Source: CBDHFQ01 sp965262565 (GTDB lineage: Bacteria; Bacteroidota; Bacteroidia; J057). From it: a DNA stretch of 64,000 nucleotides. The stretch lies in assembly GCA_965262565.1 (NCBI GenBank), contig CBDHFQ010000038.1:62001-126000 (forward strand), given 5' to 3'. Each line of letters begins with the position of its first letter. The first letter of the stretch is position 1. Of this stretch, positions 62,296 to 64,000 are shown in pieces. The notes beneath the pieces were generated by a model. That model made no database searches and was not told where the DNA came from. It was given only the letters and a program-made list of their open reading frames with translations. Made by a program: the position numbers and the translations under genes.

Positions 62296-64000
62296 ATGAT
62301 CAATGTTGAAGCAATAGAAGCCTTTCTCAGAAAACATAAACATTCTAAGCCCTACAAACGTGGACAAGTCATCTTCACAGATGAACCCATAGAAATTGTT
62401 TTCATTGATCATGAAAAAGCTCAGGCTGAGTGTAAGGTTCCCAGCCAATCTGCTCCAAATCATTACTATACGGTCCGTTTATTTTTTCTGGACGAAGCCG
62501 AAGATTTCAGTATTACTTGTGATTGTCCGTATAAAGCCTCGGAGTATTGTAAGCATTCCTTTGCTGCTTTGATGGAAATAAGCGACTACGTGACGAATAG
62601 TTCAGGTAAAGAATTTCCTGATAAAAAAGGATATCTCGCTTCCGGGCAATTTAAACAGATGATAAATTCACGGCAAGTTAAGACACATAAAGTTCGGGAA
62701 AACTTAAAAAATAATACTATAAATAATCCAAAACCTAAACCTGTTTATACTCTTCAGGCTACCTTCGCACAAGCCTTGCCAGCAAAACACTTAGCAGATC
62801 ATACTGATTTTAAGCGAGAAACCCCCTGGTCAGCAGAATTACTGATAGATAGAATTATACATTTCGAACAAAAGGAACACGAATACTACGGCAAAATCAA
62901 AGATTACTACAAAACCTACACGACTACGATTAAAATGGATCCTCAGCACAACCTGATTTGTTCCTGTAATTGTGGTCCAAGATCAGATGTTTTGTGTAGT
63001 CATGCCTATGCGCTCCTGATGTACCATGCCTCAAAAAAAGGGCTTTTAGGAGATGTATTATTTCCCATCCGAGATAACACTGCCATCATTGAGGAAAAAT
63101 TAAAAGAATATGGATATACCTTGGATGATCCCTGGAAAGAGGATTTCGAGCTAAAAGTCAGGAAGAATGGCATTGAGCTAATTCCCACCAAAAAAGGCAT
63201 TTCAAAAATCGGTGAATTTGCAGATTGGCAACAAGAAGTGAAGACTTTTTTTACTCCTCAATTAACCATTCCTTCCCAAACATTGAAACTAGCCCCATCT
63301 TCAGAGAATTTAGGGATTTTGTGGAGTGTGAGAAGTACTACTCATTCTATGATTAGCCTTTATTTGTTAAGTGGAAAGCGAAAGAAAGGGGGTGACCTAG
63401 GGGCACCTTTGAGAGTAATTGAAGACTTGGAAAGATTTCAGCCAAAACTGGATAAAAAATACCGATTCATTTTTGATAGCATGCAAGATCTTCATCCTAA
63501 TGAGTATCTATTTAAGCATAACATTATCCATGATGCTGATCCACCTTCAACACTGCTACATGCCTGTCAAGATGAATTTTACTATGATTTTTTATCTTTT
63601 ATAGATGAGCTGTGGGACGAAGAGCATTATTTCTTGTCGGGATCTGGAGGCAAGGGAAACATACTAACTAAACACATACAAAGAATTTATCCTCAACAAG
63701 AATCTCCCAAGATCTCTTTCCAATTTCAAAAAGGCGACACTCATTTCTCCCTGACCCCCATTATCGACATAAACCAACGATCCTATTCGCTCAAAGATTT
63801 TTCCATTATCGCTTTTGGAATTCTTCAAATAGCTGAGTTTGTTTATATCCTCTCTCCTAAAGACGCTAGAACATTATCTTTTTTTGAGGATAAAGAAGCC
63901 TATCTCATAAGGCATGAAGATGTAACTGCGTTCACTCGTACCTTTCTTATGCCTTTAGCTGAACAATATACGCTTGAGGTAAAAGGCGATCATATTCCCA
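62296..64000 (+). CDS. SWIM zinc-finger protein of the SNF2-helicase type, 5' part (cut by window end)
   Basis: The frame is open from the ATG at 62296 to the last base (568 codons, no stop). Two SWIM zinc fingers are seen: ITCDCPYKASEYCKHSFAAL (CxC...CxH) and LICSCNCGPRSDVLCSHAYA. Between and after them the sequence is soluble and mixed. This arrangement is typical of the N-terminal half of SNF2/Swi2 helicase proteins in Bacteroidota; the helicase motor should lie beyond the window. A putative AGG ribosome site sits before the start. Confidence 0.75.
   Translation, partial: MINVEAIEAFLRKHKHSKPYKRGQVIFTDEPIEIVFIDHEKAQAECKVPSQSAPNHYYTVRLFFLDEAEDFSITCDCPYKASEYCKHSFAALMEISDYVTNSSGKEFPDKKGYLASGQFKQMINSRQVKTHKVRENLKNNTINNPKPKPVYTLQATFAQALPAKHLADHTDFKRETPWSAELLIDRIIHFEQKEHEYYGKIKDYYKTYTTTIKMDPQHNLICSCNCGPRSDVLCSHAYALLMYHASKKGLLGDVLFPIRDNTAIIEEKLKEYGYTLDDPWKEDFELKVRKNGIELIPTKKGISKIGEFADWQQEVKTFFTPQLTIPSQTLKLAPSSENLGILWSVRSTTHSMISLYLLSGKRKKGGDLGAPLRVIEDLERFQPKLDKKYRFIFDSMQDLHPNEYLFKHNIIHDADPPSTLLHACQDEFYYDFLSFIDELWDEEHYFLSGSGGKGNILTKHIQRIYPQQESPKISFQFQKGDTHFSLTPIIDINQRSYSLKDFSIIAFGILQIAEFVYILSPKDARTLSFFEDKEAYLIRHEDVTAFTRTFLMPLAEQYTLEVKGDHIP

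Noticed and set aside
1..64000. CRISPR arrays, rRNA genes, insertion sequences, prophage.
   Set aside because: No regularly spaced repeats, rRNA-like stretches, transposase, integrase or phage structural genes were seen.

Overview
The window looks like a chromosomal segment from a member of the Bacteroidota, probably a free-living, polysaccharide-degrading and perhaps marine lineage such as the Saprospiria (inference). The support is two secreted proteins with a type IX secretion C-terminal domain (18213-19757 and 25571-27922), many lipoproteins, several secreted glycosidases and a sulfatase, a membrane-bound dehydrogenase with a C-terminal haem motif, a CHAT/ECF-sigma locus of a style common in this phylum, and low G+C. 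There is no rRNA, CRISPR array, transposase or recognisable integrase.

Layout. 0-3.8 kb: a dynamin-like GTPase and a TPR lipoprotein in one operon, facing a membrane TPR protein with an N-terminal effector-associated-like (EAD11-like) helical domain. 3.9-8.2 kb: a TonB-dependent receptor closely resembling E. coli PqqU (YncD), next to a PQQ-dependent dehydrogenase with an inserted cytochrome c, so probably a PQQ uptake-and-use pair. 8.3-25.3 kb: a helicase with a toxin-like N-terminal domain, a PVC-type haem-containing dehydrogenase, a second outer-membrane receptor, an animal-type peroxidase, a T9SS cargo protein, a clan GH-A glycosidase, a TolB-like protein and a methyltransferase. 25.5-35.4 kb: an internally duplicated T9SS cargo, an internally deleted GH2 gene, an exported RraA-like protein, a sulfatase, an intact MazEF pair, a family-10-like glycosidase with a CBM9-like domain, and a drug-type MFS exporter. 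35.6-42.6 kb: a broken FG-GAP-like lipoprotein, then a locus made of a TPR-CHAT lipoprotein facing an operon of sigma factor, TPR membrane protein (candidate anti-sigma) and small lipoprotein.

42.9-49.4 kb is an accessory, decaying region ending at a tRNA-Met gene. It holds a frameshifted DUF2652-like gene, an LCIB-like (theta) carbonic anhydrase, a vanadium haloperoxidase, and at least four toxin-antitoxin modules in different states: a UPF0175 remnant with an in-frame stop, a ParD-like tail, a frameshifted PIN toxin with an intact antitoxin, a degenerate VapBC, and one intact antitoxin/PIN pair. 49.4-53.8 kb is core: ydbS/ydbT-like PH-domain genes, ribF, truB, and tRNA-Lys and tRNA-Leu. 53.8-64 kb: two GH3 glycosidases, a DUF1579-like protein, an S37-like peptidase, a PhoD phosphatase, and the start of a SWIM zinc-finger/SNF2-type protein cut by the window end.

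Caution: five genes between 35.9 and 52 kb are split by single-base shifts, four of them in or next to homopolymers, and one is ribF, which is normally essential. Some of these are probably sequence errors. The toxin-antitoxin remnants, which lack whole domains or catalytic residues, look like real decay.
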